From assembly GCF_014650575.1 (NCBI RefSeq), contig NZ_BMVF01000007.1:186001-250000 (forward strand): a stretch of 64,000 nucleotides of DNA. Direction: 5' to 3'. The notes beneath the pieces are model-generated. The model made no database searches and was not told where the DNA came from. It saw only the letters and a list, made by a program, of their open reading frames with translations. This document shows positions 16,442 to 26,105 of the stretch, in pieces (the first letter of the stretch is position 1; every line of letters begins with the position of its first letter). Origin of the DNA: Streptomyces naganishii JCM 4654 (GTDB lineage: Bacteria; Actinomycetota; Actinomycetes; Streptomycetales; Streptomycetaceae). The translations under genes were made by a program, and so were the position numbers.

Positions 16442-16837
16442 GTGGTGGAGGCCGGGATGGAGACCGAACCAAGCGCCGATCCGTGTCCGGCGCCCGCGTG
16501 CGACCTGGTGACCGTCCCGGCCCGGCAGGGCCTGGAGGCGGTCGACATCCTGCGCCGCGGCCCGGGGGACGCGGTGGGGCCCGTACTGCACGACGACGGT
16601 GGCGACACCCTGGGCTTCGTGGTCCCGGCGGGCACGGCCGCCGGATGGGACGTGCCCGGCAGCACCTGCACGCAGACCGACGGGAGGGGCCTGTGCCTGG
16701 CCCCGGAGCCGTCCGCGGAGGGCTCGGACTGGCTCCTCCCGCCCGGCGAGGCCGACCTCGCCACCGACCCCGCCCTCCTGCGCCGTGCCCTCGGCGAGGC
16801 GGCCCGCATGATCGAGGTCGCGGACAACTGCTGCTGA
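16442..16837 (+). CDS. Conserved hypothetical protein with Cys-Cys C-terminus
   Basis: Translation is called from the GTG at 16442, which follows GAGGAGGGG by 5 nt; this gives 131 residues. The protein is acidic, starts VVEAGMETEPSADPCPAP and ends EVADNCC. Its centre (LVTVPARQGLEAVDILRRG, DTLGFVVPAGTAAGWDVPG) is reminiscent of short Streptomyces proteins of unknown function that regulate or accompany primase-like genes. There is no signal peptide or membrane span. Role unknown. It is divergent from the HTH-TPR regulator, separated by 284 bp in which I see no clear gene. Confidence 0.65.
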   Translation: MVEAGMETEPSADPCPAPACDLVTVPARQGLEAVDILRRGPGDAVGPVLHDDGGDTLGFVVPAGTAAGWDVPGSTCTQTDGRGLCLAPEPSAEGSDWLLPPGEADLATDPALLRRALGEAARMIEVADNCC

Positions 16838-16890
16838 CGCCGGGCACCCGCGGCGACGCGGGCCGCCGGGGCCGCACCCCGCCGTCCGGG

Positions 16891-16926
16891 GCGGCCGTCG
16901 TCCCGCGGGCGGCCGTCGTCCCGCGG
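16891..16926. repeat. Exact tandem duplication of 18 bp
   Basis: GCGGCCGTCGTCCCGCGG occurs at 16891-16908 and again at 16909-16926, followed by a partial third copy. It is intergenic, upstream of the spermidine-synthase-like gene. Confidence 0.9.
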
Positions 16927-16963
16927 GCGGGTGCCGGGGAGCGGGGCTTGCGACAATGGGGGG

Positions 16964-17833
16964 ATGGGAAAGGCCAGGGGCGCGAGGCGCGGGCGGGAGG
17001 CGGCCGACGCCGTCAGTGAGCAGGTCGACGGTGGGCTCGCCCAGCTCATACCCGACCGGGAGCGGGCACGGGCCTGGACGCTGCTGATCGACGGGGCCCC
17101 GCAGTCGCACGTCGATCTGGACGACCCGGCGTACCTCTCCTTCGAGTACCAGCGGCGCCTCGGCCACGTCGTCGACCTCGCCGCACCCCCCGGCAAGCCC
17201 CTGCACGCCGTCCACCTCGGCGGCGGGGCGTTCACCCTCGCCCGGTACGTCGCCGCCACCCGCCCCCGCTCCACCCAGCAGGTCGTCGAACGCGACGCCG
17301 CCCTCGTCCAACTGGTCCGCCGGGAGCTGCCGTTGGAGACCGGCGCACGCATCCGGGTGCGTTCGGCGGACGCCCGCGAAGGGCTGGCGAAGGTGCCCGA
17401 GGGCTGGGCCGACCTCGTCGTCGCGGACGTCTTCAGCGGCGCCCGCACCCCGGCCCACCTCACCTCCACGGAGTTCCTCGACGAGGTGCGCCGGGTCCTG
17501 CGCCCGGGCGGGATCCTCGCCGCCAACCTCGCCGACGGCCCCCCGCTCGCCCACCTGCGCGGCCAGATCGCCACCGCCGCCGCCCGCTTCGGCGAACTCG
17601 CGCTGATCGCCGACCCGGCCGTACTGCGGGGAAAACGCTTCGGCAACGCCGTACTCGTCGCCTCCGACCTGCCACTGCCGATCGCCGAACTGACCCGCCG
17701 GGCCGCCTCCGACCCGCACCCCGGCCGGGTCGAACACGGCCGCGCCCTCACCGACTTCGCCGGCGGCGCCCCGCCGGTCACGGACGCCGGCGCGGTCGCC
17801 TCACCGGCCCCGCCGCCCTCGGTCTTCCGCTGA
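16964..17833 (+). CDS. Spermidine synthase-like methyltransferase-fold protein
   Basis: The 289-residue protein has a Rossmann-fold core typical of the polyamine synthase / SAM methyltransferase superfamily: VHLGGGAFTLARYVAA (motif I), VVERDAALVQLVRREL, and DLVVADVFSGARTPAHL with the catalytic-loop aspartate. VRRVLRPGGILAANL follows. The N-terminal beta hairpin region of true spermidine synthases is shortened, so it may act on another aminopropyl or methyl acceptor. The ATG at 16964 follows a G-rich run. It is convergent with the next gene across a 160-bp palindrome that probably ends transcription. Confidence 0.75.
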   Translation: MGKARGARRGREAADAVSEQVDGGLAQLIPDRERARAWTLLIDGAPQSHVDLDDPAYLSFEYQRRLGHVVDLAAPPGKPLHAVHLGGGAFTLARYVAATRPRSTQQVVERDAALVQLVRRELPLETGARIRVRSADAREGLAKVPEGWADLVVADVFSGARTPAHLTSTEFLDEVRRVLRPGGILAANLADGPPLAHLRGQIATAAARFGELALIADPAVLRGKRFGNAVLVASDLPLPIAELTRRAASDPHPGRVEHGRALTDFAGGAPPVTDAGAVASPAPPPSVFR

Positions 17834-17860
17834 GGTCCGGCAAAGGGCCCGCCGGCGCTG

Positions 17861-18020
17861 GGGCCTCTCGTCTGGATCAGGCCGGGCTCGCGGGCCCTGG
17901 CACCGCGCCTCGCGGCGTTGTCGTCGGTTGCCATGGCTCCGCCATGACGCCCTCCTCCGCCTTGCGATGCACGGCACCAGACCCCGCTCCCTGATCCGGC
18001 CTGATCCAGACGAAAGACCC
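17861..18020. repeat. 160-bp imperfect palindrome (MITE-like element or double terminator)
   Basis: The outer arms 17861-17885 and 17996-18020 match as inverted repeats at 23 of 25 positions, including an unbroken 18-bp core. Complementarity continues imperfectly inward (GCGGGCCCTGGCACCG against the region near 17980). A perfect CATGGC/GCCATG hairpin (17932-17946) lies almost exactly at the centre. The whole block fills the space between two convergent genes. The sequence looks like a dispersed Streptomyces repeat I have seen near other genes, but this is memory, not a search. Confidence 0.8.
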
Positions 18021-18556
18021 TAGTAGTTGCCCACGTCGACGTGCGGCGGCCCGTCGTGCCACGCGCAGATGACGGACACGCGGTTCGCGCCCGAGGTGAA
18101 CTCCACGCGGATCCAGGTCTCCGTCTTCCACACCTGCATCGACCAGCCCGTGCCCGGCGTCGCCGACACCAGGGTCGCCGAGGCCGGACCGAGGTCGAAG
18201 ACCACCCGGCCGCCGTCGGTGTCGTAGCTCTTGACCTGCCCGGACGCCGAGGGCGAGGGGTTCGGGTCCGGCGCGGGCGCCGACGCGGAGGGGCTCGGCG
18301 CGAAAGACGTCCGGCGCGGGGAGGCGCTCGGCTTCGCCGACGGGCTCTTCGCCGGGGGCGGCCGGTGCGTGGAGGACGCCAGCGGCCTCGACTCCTGCGT
18401 GGTCGCGCCGGCCGCCGTGATGGGCAGGGCGCGCGGCGGGTCGTAGGCCGTGCCCGCCATCACCGTATGGACGCCCCACCACGACAACGTGACCGCCGCG
18501 CCGGTGGCGAGCGACCACGCCAGTACGTGTACGAGTCCTCTGAGCATCGCGGCCAT
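18020..18556 (-). CDS. Membrane-anchored exported protein of unknown function
   Basis: The 178-residue protein has one N-terminal hydrophobic segment (about 5-33: LRGLVHVLAWSLATGAAVTL onward). A Pro/Ser/Ala-rich, low-complexity linker spans about 55-105 and a compact C-terminal domain of about 70 residues ends at HVDVGNY. The C-terminal domain has alternating beta strands (SATLVSATPG, WIRVEFTSG, RVSVICAWH). It is probably tethered outside the membrane. No family recognised. Its promoter faces that of the response regulator, with two DnaA boxes in the 130-bp gap. Its stop codon abuts the palindromic repeat. Confidence 0.7.
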   Translation of the reverse strand: MAAMLRGLVHVLAWSLATGAAVTLSWWGVHTVMAGTAYDPPRALPITAAGATTQESRPLASSTHRPPPAKSPSAKPSASPRRTSFAPSPSASAPAPDPNPSPSASGQVKSYDTDGGRVVFDLGPASATLVSATPGTGWSMQVWKTETWIRVEFTSGANRVSVICAWHDGPPHVDVGNY

Positions 18557-18605
18557 ACTGCCTCACCCGCCCCACCCGTGTCGCCCGAACGCCGCGCGGG
18601 TGAGG

Positions 18606-18645
18606 TTGTCCACAGGCGCCGGGAGCGCGCGCGGAGTTGTCCACA
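18606..18645 (+). promoter_or_regulatory. Two perfect DnaA boxes
   Basis: TTGTCCACA occurs at 18606-18614 and 18637-18645, in the same orientation and 31 bp apart, close to three helical turns. Both copies continue as TTGTCCACAGGC. The second sits just above the expected -35 region of the response-regulator promoter. The sequence equals the preferred Streptomyces DnaA binding site. A regulatory role is inferred; no AT-rich unwinding element is nearby. Confidence 0.65.
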
Positions 18646-18673
18646 GGCCCGCACCGGGGGCCCTCGCATGGCG

Positions 18674-18679
18674 TACGGT
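18674..18679 (+). promoter_or_regulatory. Leaderless -10 element of the response-regulator gene
   Basis: TACGGT lies 7 bp before the ATG at 18687 and there is no Shine-Dalgarno. This is the usual arrangement of leaderless Streptomyces transcripts starting at the A of ATG. The -35 region is weak. Confidence 0.5.
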
Positions 18680-18686
18680 GCGGCGC

Positions 18687-19391
18687 ATGGCAAGTGTGCT
18701 CGTGGTCGAGGACGACCAGTTCGTACGCTCGGCGCTCATCCGGCATCTGACCGACGCCTCGCACACCGTGCGCAGCGTCGGCACCGCGCTGGAGGCGCTG
18801 CGCGAGGTCGCCCACATCCGCTTCGACGTGGTCGTCCTCGACCTGGGACTGCCCGATCTGGACGGCTCCGAGGCCCTGAAGATGCTGCGCGGCATCACCG
18901 ACGTGCCCGTCATCATCGCCACCGCGCGCGACGACGAGGCGGAGATCGTCCGGCTGCTCAACGCCGGGGCGGACGACTACCTGACCAAGCCGTTCTCCGT
19001 CGAGCACCTGTCCGCGCGCATGGCCGCCGTACTGCGCAGGGCGCGCTCCGGGGCCGCCGAGGCCCCGTCCTCGACGGTGATCCGCGTCGGCGGACTCACC
19101 GTCGACCCGCTGCGCCGCCAGGCCGAACTAGACGGCGCCCGACTGGACCTGACCCGGCGTGAGTTCGACCTGCTCGCCTTCCTGGCCGGACGCCCGGGAG
19201 TCGTCGTTCCCCGCCGCGAGCTGCTGGCCGAGGTGTGGCAGCAGTCCTACGGCGACGACCAGACCATAGACGTCCACCTGTCCTGGCTGCGGCGCAAGCT
19301 CGGCGAGACGGCCGCCCGGCCCCGCTATCTGCACACCCTGCGGGGCGTCGGCGTGAAGCTGGAGCCGCCCGGAGCGGAGTCGCCGCGATGA
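18687..19391 (+). CDS. OmpR/PhoB-family response regulator
   Basis: The 234-residue protein has a receiver domain (1-115) with acidic pocket Glu8/Asp9/Asp10, phosphorylation site Asp52 (VVVLDLGLPD) and conserved Lys (YLTKPF). A winged-helix DNA-binding domain follows (about 140-230; TRREFDLLAFL, IDVHLSWLRRKLG, LHTLRGVGVKL). It pairs with the kinase gene, which starts within its stop codon (ATGA overlap). Transcription looks leaderless. Targets are unknown; the adjacent chitinase gene is a candidate only by position. Confidence 0.9.
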   Translation: MASVLVVEDDQFVRSALIRHLTDASHTVRSVGTALEALREVAHIRFDVVVLDLGLPDLDGSEALKMLRGITDVPVIIATARDDEAEIVRLLNAGADDYLTKPFSVEHLSARMAAVLRRARSGAAEAPSSTVIRVGGLTVDPLRRQAELDGARLDLTRREFDLLAFLAGRPGVVVPRRELLAEVWQQSYGDDQTIDVHLSWLRRKLGETAARPRYLHTLRGVGVKLEPPGAESPR

Positions 19392-20761
19392 GATGGGCAC
19401 TGGTCAAGGTCTGCCTCGCGGTCACCACCATGGTCGTGGTCGCCTTCGCGGTCCCGCTCGGGCTCGTCATCAAGGAGATGGCCCGCGACCGCGCCTTCTC
19501 CAACGCCGAGCGGCAGGCCGCGGCGGTCGCGCCCGCGCTGTCCATCACCACCGAGCGGGAGCAGCTGGAGCGGGTCGTCGCCTCGGCCGGCTCCGACGCC
19601 CAGATGGCCGTGCACATACCGGCGGTGGACGGCGGGCAGGCCGTCGACATCGGCCGCGGCCGGGCCGCGGGCGCGGACATCGCGACCGTGCGGAAGATGG
19701 GCCGCGCCTCCACCACCGAGGTGCCCGGCGGCTCCACGCTCCTCCAGCCGGTCGCGCTGAGCTCCGGCGCCATCGCCGTGGTCGAGGTCTTCGTCCCCGA
19801 GTCCGAGGTCACCAACGGGGTCGGCACGGCCTGGGCGGTGCTCGCCGTGGTCGGCGCGGCGCTCGTCGTCGGCTCGGTCGCCGTCGCCGACCGGCTCGGC
19901 GTGCGGATGGTGCAGCCCGCGCAGCGCCTGGCCGAGGGCGCGCACGAACTGGGGGAGGGCAAGCTGGGCTCCCGTGTGCCCGAGGAGGGGCCGACCGAAC
20001 TGCGCCTCGCGGCGGTCGCGTTCAACTCCATGGCCGACCAGGTCGTGCAACTCCTCGCCAACGAGAGGGAGCTGGCGGCCGACCTGTCCCACCGGCTGCG
20101 CACACCCCTGACCGTGCTGCGGCTCAACGCGGCCTCGCTCGGCCAGGGTCCGGCCGCCGACCAGACCAGGGCGGCCGTCGCCCAGCTCGAGCGCGAGGTC
20201 GACACCATCATCCGTACCGCCCGCGAGGCCAAACCGCAGACCGCCGCCGCGGGTCCCGGCACCGGATGCGACGCGGCCGAGGTGGTCCGGGAGCGGATGA
20301 AGTTCTGGTCCGCGCTCGCCGAGGACGAGGGCCGCAAGTGGCGGCTGGCGGGAGTGGAGCGCCCGGTGCGCATACCCGTGGCCCGCGCCGACCTCGCGGC
20401 CGCCCTCGACGCCCTGCTCGGCAACGTGTTCCGGCACACCGCCGAGGGCACGGCGTTCGCGGTGGACGTGCACAACGGCGACGACGCGGTGATCGTGCTC
20501 GTCTCCGACGCGGGTCCCGGCATAGCCGACCCCGAGGCCGCCATGGCCCGCGGCCGGGGCTCGGGCGCCGACGGGTCCACCGGGCTCGGCCTGGACATCG
20601 TGCGGCGCCTCGCCGAGTCGACCGGCGGGGACGTACGCCTCGGGTCCTCCGTGCTCGGCGGCACCGAGGTGCGTGTCTGGATACAGCTCGACGGCCGCCG
20701 GCCGGTGCGCCGCGGCCACCGCGGAGCCGTACGGCGGCGCAGGCGCCTGGCCCTGCGGTGA
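19388..20761 (+). CDS. Sensor histidine kinase of the adjacent two-component system
   Basis: The 457-residue protein has two transmembrane segments (about 5-27 and 146-168) enclosing an extracytoplasmic sensor of roughly 115 residues. A HAMP-like region and a dimerisation domain follow, with His235 in ADLSHRLRTPL. The ATP-binding domain has LLGNVFRHT (N box), VSDAGPGIAD (G1) and GSTGLGLDIVRRL (G2). All catalytic motifs are intact. The start overlaps the regulator stop by 4 bp. The C-terminus is very Arg-rich. The signal is unknown. Confidence 0.9.
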   Translation: MRWALVKVCLAVTTMVVVAFAVPLGLVIKEMARDRAFSNAERQAAAVAPALSITTEREQLERVVASAGSDAQMAVHIPAVDGGQAVDIGRGRAAGADIATVRKMGRASTTEVPGGSTLLQPVALSSGAIAVVEVFVPESEVTNGVGTAWAVLAVVGAALVVGSVAVADRLGVRMVQPAQRLAEGAHELGEGKLGSRVPEEGPTELRLAAVAFNSMADQVVQLLANERELAADLSHRLRTPLTVLRLNAASLGQGPAADQTRAAVAQLEREVDTIIRTAREAKPQTAAAGPGTGCDAAEVVRERMKFWSALAEDEGRKWRLAGVERPVRIPVARADLAAALDALLGNVFRHTAEGTAFAVDVHNGDDAVIVLVSDAGPGIADPEAAMARGRGSGADGSTGLGLDIVRRLAESTGGDVRLGSSVLGGTEVRVWIQLDGRRPVRRGHRGAVRRRRRLALR

Positions 20762-20837
20762 TCCGGGAGGAGCCCGCGCCCCGTAGGGCCCAGCAGGGCT
20801 TCAGGAGTCCGCCCCCGAAGCCCCCGCCCGCCCCTCG

Positions 20838-20853
20838 GTTGGTCTCGACCTTT
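20838..20853. promoter_or_regulatory. DasR-responsive element (dre)-like site upstream of chitinase
   Basis: GTTGGTCTCGACCTTT keeps the core TGGTCTnGACC of the dre consensus ACTGGTCTAGACCANT and also resembles the 12-bp chi direct repeat TGGTCNAGACCT. It lies about 135 bp before the chitinase ATG. DasR represses chitin-use genes and is released by phosphorylated amino sugars. Confidence 0.55.
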
Positions 20854-20985
20854 AACCGCCCCCGATCCCTTCCTTAAGCGCACCCTAAGATCCTCAACCA
20901 CCGTCCGGATCAGGCCGATTGCCCGATTCCCGCCCGCTAGCGTGCTGCCGCACCCCACCCCCCGTGAACAGCGAAGGCAGGCACC

Positions 20986-22446
20986 ATGAGCACGCACCGG
21001 CGCAGGATCAGTGGCAGGAACAAGGCGATAGGCGGCCTGGTGGCGGCGGCCGTGGTCGGCGGCGGCGCGCTCCTGTTCACCGGCATCGCCCAGGCGGCCG
21101 GCGTCGGTGCCGCGTACACCAGGACCAGCGACTGGTCGACGGGGTACACCGCGCAGTACGTCGTCACCAACAACACCCAGCAGACCGAGAAGGACTGGAC
21201 GCTGGAGTTCGACCTGCCGGCGGGCGCCAAGCTCAGCTCGCTGTGGAACGCCGAGTCCAGCGTGAGCGGCAGCCACGTCACCGTGAAGCCGGCCAAGTGG
21301 GACACCGCGGGACTCGCCCCCGGCAAGTCGGTCACCGTCGGCTTCGTCGTCAACGGCAGCGGCGACCCGACCGGCTGCCGTATCGACAACGCCTCCTGTT
21401 CCGCCGACGGGGGCCCCACCCCCGAGCCCAGCGGCCGCCCGACGCAGACCGCGACGCCCACGCCGACGCCCACCCCCACCAAGACCTCGACGCCGAGCGG
21501 CACCCCCACGCCGACCCCCACCCCCTCGCAGAGCACCGGCACCGGCACCAAGACCAGCGCCGGTTTCGCGCCCTACGTCGACACCTCCCTCTACCCGGCC
21601 TTCGACCTCCTGGCCAGCGCCGACGCCACCGGGGTGAAGAACTACAACCTCGCCTTCATCACCGACGGCGGCGGCTGCACCCCCAAGTGGGGCGGCGTCA
21701 CCGACCTCGCGAGCGACGGCGTGGCCTCCCAGATCGGCGCGCTGCGCGCCAAGGGCGGCGACGTGCGGGTCTCCTTCGGCGGCGCGGCCGGCTCGGAGCT
21801 CGCGACCACCTGCACCTCGGCGGACGCGCTGGCGGCGGCCTACGGCAAGGCCGTCGACCAGTACAAGCTCACCAAGGTCGACTTCGACATCGAGGGCGGC
21901 GCGCTGCCCAACACCGCCGCGAACACCCGCCGCGCCCAGGCCATCGCCAAGCTCCAGCAGCAGCACCCGGGCCTGGACGTCTCCTTCACCCTCCCCGTCC
22001 TGCCCCAGGGACTGACCCAGGACGGCGTGAACCTGCTGTCCGACGCCAAGTCGGGCGGCGTGAAGATCTCCGCCGTCAACATCATGGCGATGGACTACGG
22101 CCCGTCCTTCAGCGGCGACATGGGCACCCTCGCCGAGCAGGCCGCCACCGCCACCCAGGCCCAGATCAAGAGCGTGCTGGGGCTGTCCGACAGCGAGGCC
22201 TGGAAGACGGTCGCCGTCACCCCGATGATCGGCGTCAACGACGTCTCCTCCGAGGTCTTCAAGGTCGACGACGCCACCCAGCTGGTGAACTTCGCCAAGT
22301 CCAAGGGCATCGGCTGGCTGTCCATGTGGTCCGCCGCCCGCGACAAGCAGTGCGCCGGCGGCCCCAAGCCCACCGCCGACGCCACGTGCAGCTCCATCGC
22401 CCAGGACGCCTTCGCCTTCTCCAAGGCCTTCGGCGCCTTCAACTAG
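20986..22446 (+). CDS. Secreted chitinase (CBM2 + GH18)
   Basis: The 486-residue precursor has a signal peptide (1 to about 37, cleavage after IAQA). A carbohydrate-binding CBM2 domain spans about 38-145 (TSDWSTGYTAQYVVTNN, and a Cys pair at DPTGCRIDNASC). A Thr/Pro-rich linker spans about 150-185. A GH18 catalytic domain follows with the DxDxE motif as DFDIE at 299-303; Glu303 is the acid/base. It hydrolyses chitin outside the cell. The ATG follows GGCAGG. The promoter region carries a dre-like site. It converges on bglC across a strong terminator. Confidence 0.92.
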   Translation: MSTHRRRISGRNKAIGGLVAAAVVGGGALLFTGIAQAAGVGAAYTRTSDWSTGYTAQYVVTNNTQQTEKDWTLEFDLPAGAKLSSLWNAESSVSGSHVTVKPAKWDTAGLAPGKSVTVGFVVNGSGDPTGCRIDNASCSADGGPTPEPSGRPTQTATPTPTPTPTKTSTPSGTPTPTPTPSQSTGTGTKTSAGFAPYVDTSLYPAFDLLASADATGVKNYNLAFITDGGGCTPKWGGVTDLASDGVASQIGALRAKGGDVRVSFGGAAGSELATTCTSADALAAAYGKAVDQYKLTKVDFDIEGGALPNTAANTRRAQAIAKLQQQHPGLDVSFTLPVLPQGLTQDGVNLLSDAKSGGVKISAVNIMAMDYGPSFSGDMGTLAEQAATATQAQIKSVLGLSDSEAWKTVAVTPMIGVNDVSSEVFKVDDATQLVNFAKSKGIGWLSMWSAARDKQCAGGPKPTADATCSSIAQDAFAFSKAFGAFN

Positions 22447-22507
22447 GCGGCACACACCCGCGGCACGAAGCCGTCGCGGGAACGACAGCCATCGGGAAAA
22501 ACGGGGA

Positions 22508-22552
22508 ACGCGCCCCGGCCGGGTCTCAACCCCCCATCTGGCCGGGGCGCGT
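22508..22552. terminator. Bidirectional terminator between chitinase and bglC
   Basis: A perfect 13-bp stem, ACGCGCCCCGGCC (22508-22520) with its complement at 22540-22552, encloses a 19-nt loop and lies between convergent genes. Confidence 0.8.
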
Positions 22553-22562
22553 GGTCGTCGGG

Positions 22563-23998
<1,436 letters not shown>

Positions 23999-23999
<1 letters not shown>

Positions 24000-24012
24000 G
24001 GAAGCGCTCCCA
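23999..24012. promoter_or_regulatory. CebR operator overlapping the bglC start codon
   Basis: TGGAAGCGCTCCCA matches the 14-bp CebR palindrome TGGGAGCGCTCCCA with one mismatch. Its first bases are the complement of the bglC ATG. CebR is released by cellobiose in S. griseus and S. scabiei. Confidence 0.85.
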
Positions 24013-24148
24013 TAAGAGCTCGAGAAGACGACTGTCAGGGGAAAGGGGGCAGTGGGAAAGGGGGAGAAGGGGGAAGGCGTGGTCGCGGAGAAAAGGGACG
24101 GGAGGAGGGGCCGAGGCGTCGGTGACCCGGCCCCTGGGCACCACGCGG

Positions 24149-25075
24149 TCAGCCCTTGACCGCGCCCTGCATGATCCCGCCCACGATCTGCTTGCCGAAG
24201 ACCGCGAAGACCAGCAGCAGCGGCAGCGTGCCGAGCAGCGCGCCCGCCATGATCAGGGACTGGTCGGGGGTGTAGCCGCGGCCCAGGCCCGCGACGGCCA
24301 CCTGCACCGTGGGGTTGCCGGTCTGCGTCAGCACCAGGAACGGCCACAGGAAGTCGTTCCAGGTCTGCACGAACATCAGCATGCCGAGCACGGCCATCGC
24401 CGGCCGGGCCGCCGGGAACACCACGTGCCACACCACGCGCCAGCTGCTCGCGCCGTCCACCCGGGCGGCCTCGATGATCTCGTCCGGCAGCGCCTGGATC
24501 AGGTACTGCCGCATGAAGAACACACCGAACGCGCTGACCAGCGACGGCAGGATCACCGCCTGGAGCTGGTCGGTCCAGTCCAGCTTCGCCACCATCATGT
24601 ACAGCGGGATGATGCTCAGCTGCGGCGGCACCATCATCGTGCCGATCACGATCAGCATCAGCGCGCCCCGGCCGCGGAAGCGCAGCTTGGCGAAGGCGAA
24701 CCCGGCGATCGTCGACAGGAAGACGATCGTCCCCGCCGAGATGCCGGCCACGATCGTGGTGTTGAGGAACGCCTTGCCGAGGTTGGCGTCCGACCAGGCC
24801 ACCTGGAGGTTGTGCATCAGGTTCGAGCCGAACCAGAACGGCGGCGGGGTCTGCGCCAGGCGGTTGTTGTCCCGGGAGGCGGCGATCGCGCTCCACACCA
24901 GCGGGAACAGCGAGCCGATGGTGAACAGCGCCAGGATCACGTACGCGACCGGGCCGGCGTGCAGCTGCCCGCCCGCGCGGGAGGCCTTGGACCTGAGGCC
25001 CCGGCGGGACCGCGCGGGCGGGGCCGCGGGCTCGGGTCCGTGCTCGGGACCGGGTTTCGTCAGGGTCGTCGTCAC
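24149..25075 (-). CDS. cebG: Cellobiose/cellotriose ABC transporter permease CebG
   Basis: This 308-residue inner-membrane permease of the MalG type has about six transmembrane segments and the EAA loop [21 protein letters not shown], which contacts the ATPase. The GTG start follows AAGGAG and lies 11 bp beyond the cebF stop. It works with CebF, the lipoprotein CebE and a shared ATPase (MsiK in other streptomycetes, not encoded here). Regulated with cebE by CebR. Confidence 0.93.
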   Translation of the reverse strand: MTTTLTKPGPEHGPEPAAPPARSRRGLRSKASRAGGQLHAGPVAYVILALFTIGSLFPLVWSAIAASRDNNRLAQTPPPFWFGSNLMHNLQVAWSDANLGKAFLNTTIVAGISAGTIVFLSTIAGFAFAKLRFRGRGALMLIVIGTMMVPPQLSIIPLYMMVAKLDWTDQLQAVILPSLVSAFGVFFMRQYLIQALPDEIIEAARVDGASSWRVVWHVVFPAARPAMAVLGMLMFVQTWNDFLWPFLVLTQTGNPTVQVAVAGLGRGYTPDQSLIMAGALLGTLPLLLVFAVFGKQIVGGIMQGAVKG

Positions 25076-25086
25076 GGCCGTACTCC

Positions 25087-26100
25087 TTAACTACTGGCGC
25101 GCAGCCGGCGCGAGATGACGTAGTTGACGATGCCGATCACGATCAGGATCAGGAACATCGTCCAGGCGATCGCGGAGGCCCGGCCCAGGTGCTGGTTGAC
25201 CCAGCCCTGCTCGTACAGGTACAGGCCGAGGGTCTGGAACTGGTGCTCCGCGCCGCCCGAGGCGCCCTTGTTGGCGTCGAACAGCAGCGGCTCGCCGAAG
25301 ACCTGGCTCGCGCCGATCGTCGAGACCACGGTGGTGAACAGGATCGTCGGGCGCAGCTGCGGCAGCGTGACGTGGAAGAACTGCTGCCAGCGGCTGGCGC
25401 CGTCCAGCGCCGCCGACTCGTACAGGTCCTGCGGGATGGCCTGCATCGCGGCGAGGTAGATCAGCGCGTTGTAGCCGGTCCAGCGCCAGATGATGATCGA
25501 GGACACGGCGATCTGCGAGGGCCACTTGTCGTTCTGCCAGTCGATGGCGTCCACGCCGACGGAGTGCAGCGCCCAGTTGATCACGCCGTAGTCGCGGCCG
25601 AAGAGCAGCACGAAGACCAGCGAGGCGGCGGCGATCGAGGTGGCGTACGGCGCGAGCATCACGACCCGGTAGAAGGTCGACGCGCGCAGCTTGTAGTTCA
25701 GGATGTGCGCCAGGCCCATGGCCATCAGCAGCTGCGGGACCGTGGAGATGATGCCGATGGTCAGGGTGTTCTTCGCCGCGTTCCAGAAGAAGTCGTCGTC
25801 GAAGATCCGCGTGTAGTTGCGCAGGCCCGCCCACTGCATGTCGGTCGGCGCGGTCAGCTCCACCGTGTGCAGCGAGGCCCACGCCGTGTAGATCAGCGGG
25901 AACAGGCCGAACGCGACGAACAGCAGGAAGAACGGCGAGACGAACGCGTACGGACTCCACCGCACGTCCCGCTGCCAGCGACGGGACAGCCGGGACCGGC
26001 GCCGCAGCTCCGCCTCGTCGTGCACCGTGCCCGTGGCCGGGCGGCCCGGGGCCGCGCCCCCCTCGACGGGGGGCGCGGCGGTGTCGTGCCGGGTGGCCAT
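25087..26100 (-). CDS. cebF: Cellobiose/cellotriose ABC transporter permease CebF
   Basis: The 337-residue MalF-type permease has six predicted membrane helices after a charged cytoplasmic N-terminus. The EAA loop is [20 protein letters not shown]. The ATG at 26100 is preceded by GGAG at 11 nt. An in-frame GTG three codons earlier (26109) overlaps the cebE stop as GTGA and could serve instead. It is the second gene of the cebEFG operon and acts as the partner of CebG in the membrane channel. Confidence 0.92.
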   Translation of the reverse strand: MATRHDTAAPPVEGGAAPGRPATGTVHDEAELRRRSRLSRRWQRDVRWSPYAFVSPFFLLFVAFGLFPLIYTAWASLHTVELTAPTDMQWAGLRNYTRIFDDDFFWNAAKNTLTIGIISTVPQLLMAMGLAHILNYKLRASTFYRVVMLAPYATSIAAASLVFVLLFGRDYGVINWALHSVGVDAIDWQNDKWPSQIAVSSIIIWRWTGYNALIYLAAMQAIPQDLYESAALDGASRWQQFFHVTLPQLRPTILFTTVVSTIGASQVFGEPLLFDANKGASGGAEHQFQTLGLYLYEQGWVNQHLGRASAIAWTMFLILIVIGIVNYVISRRLRASS

Positions 26101-26105
26101 ACCGG

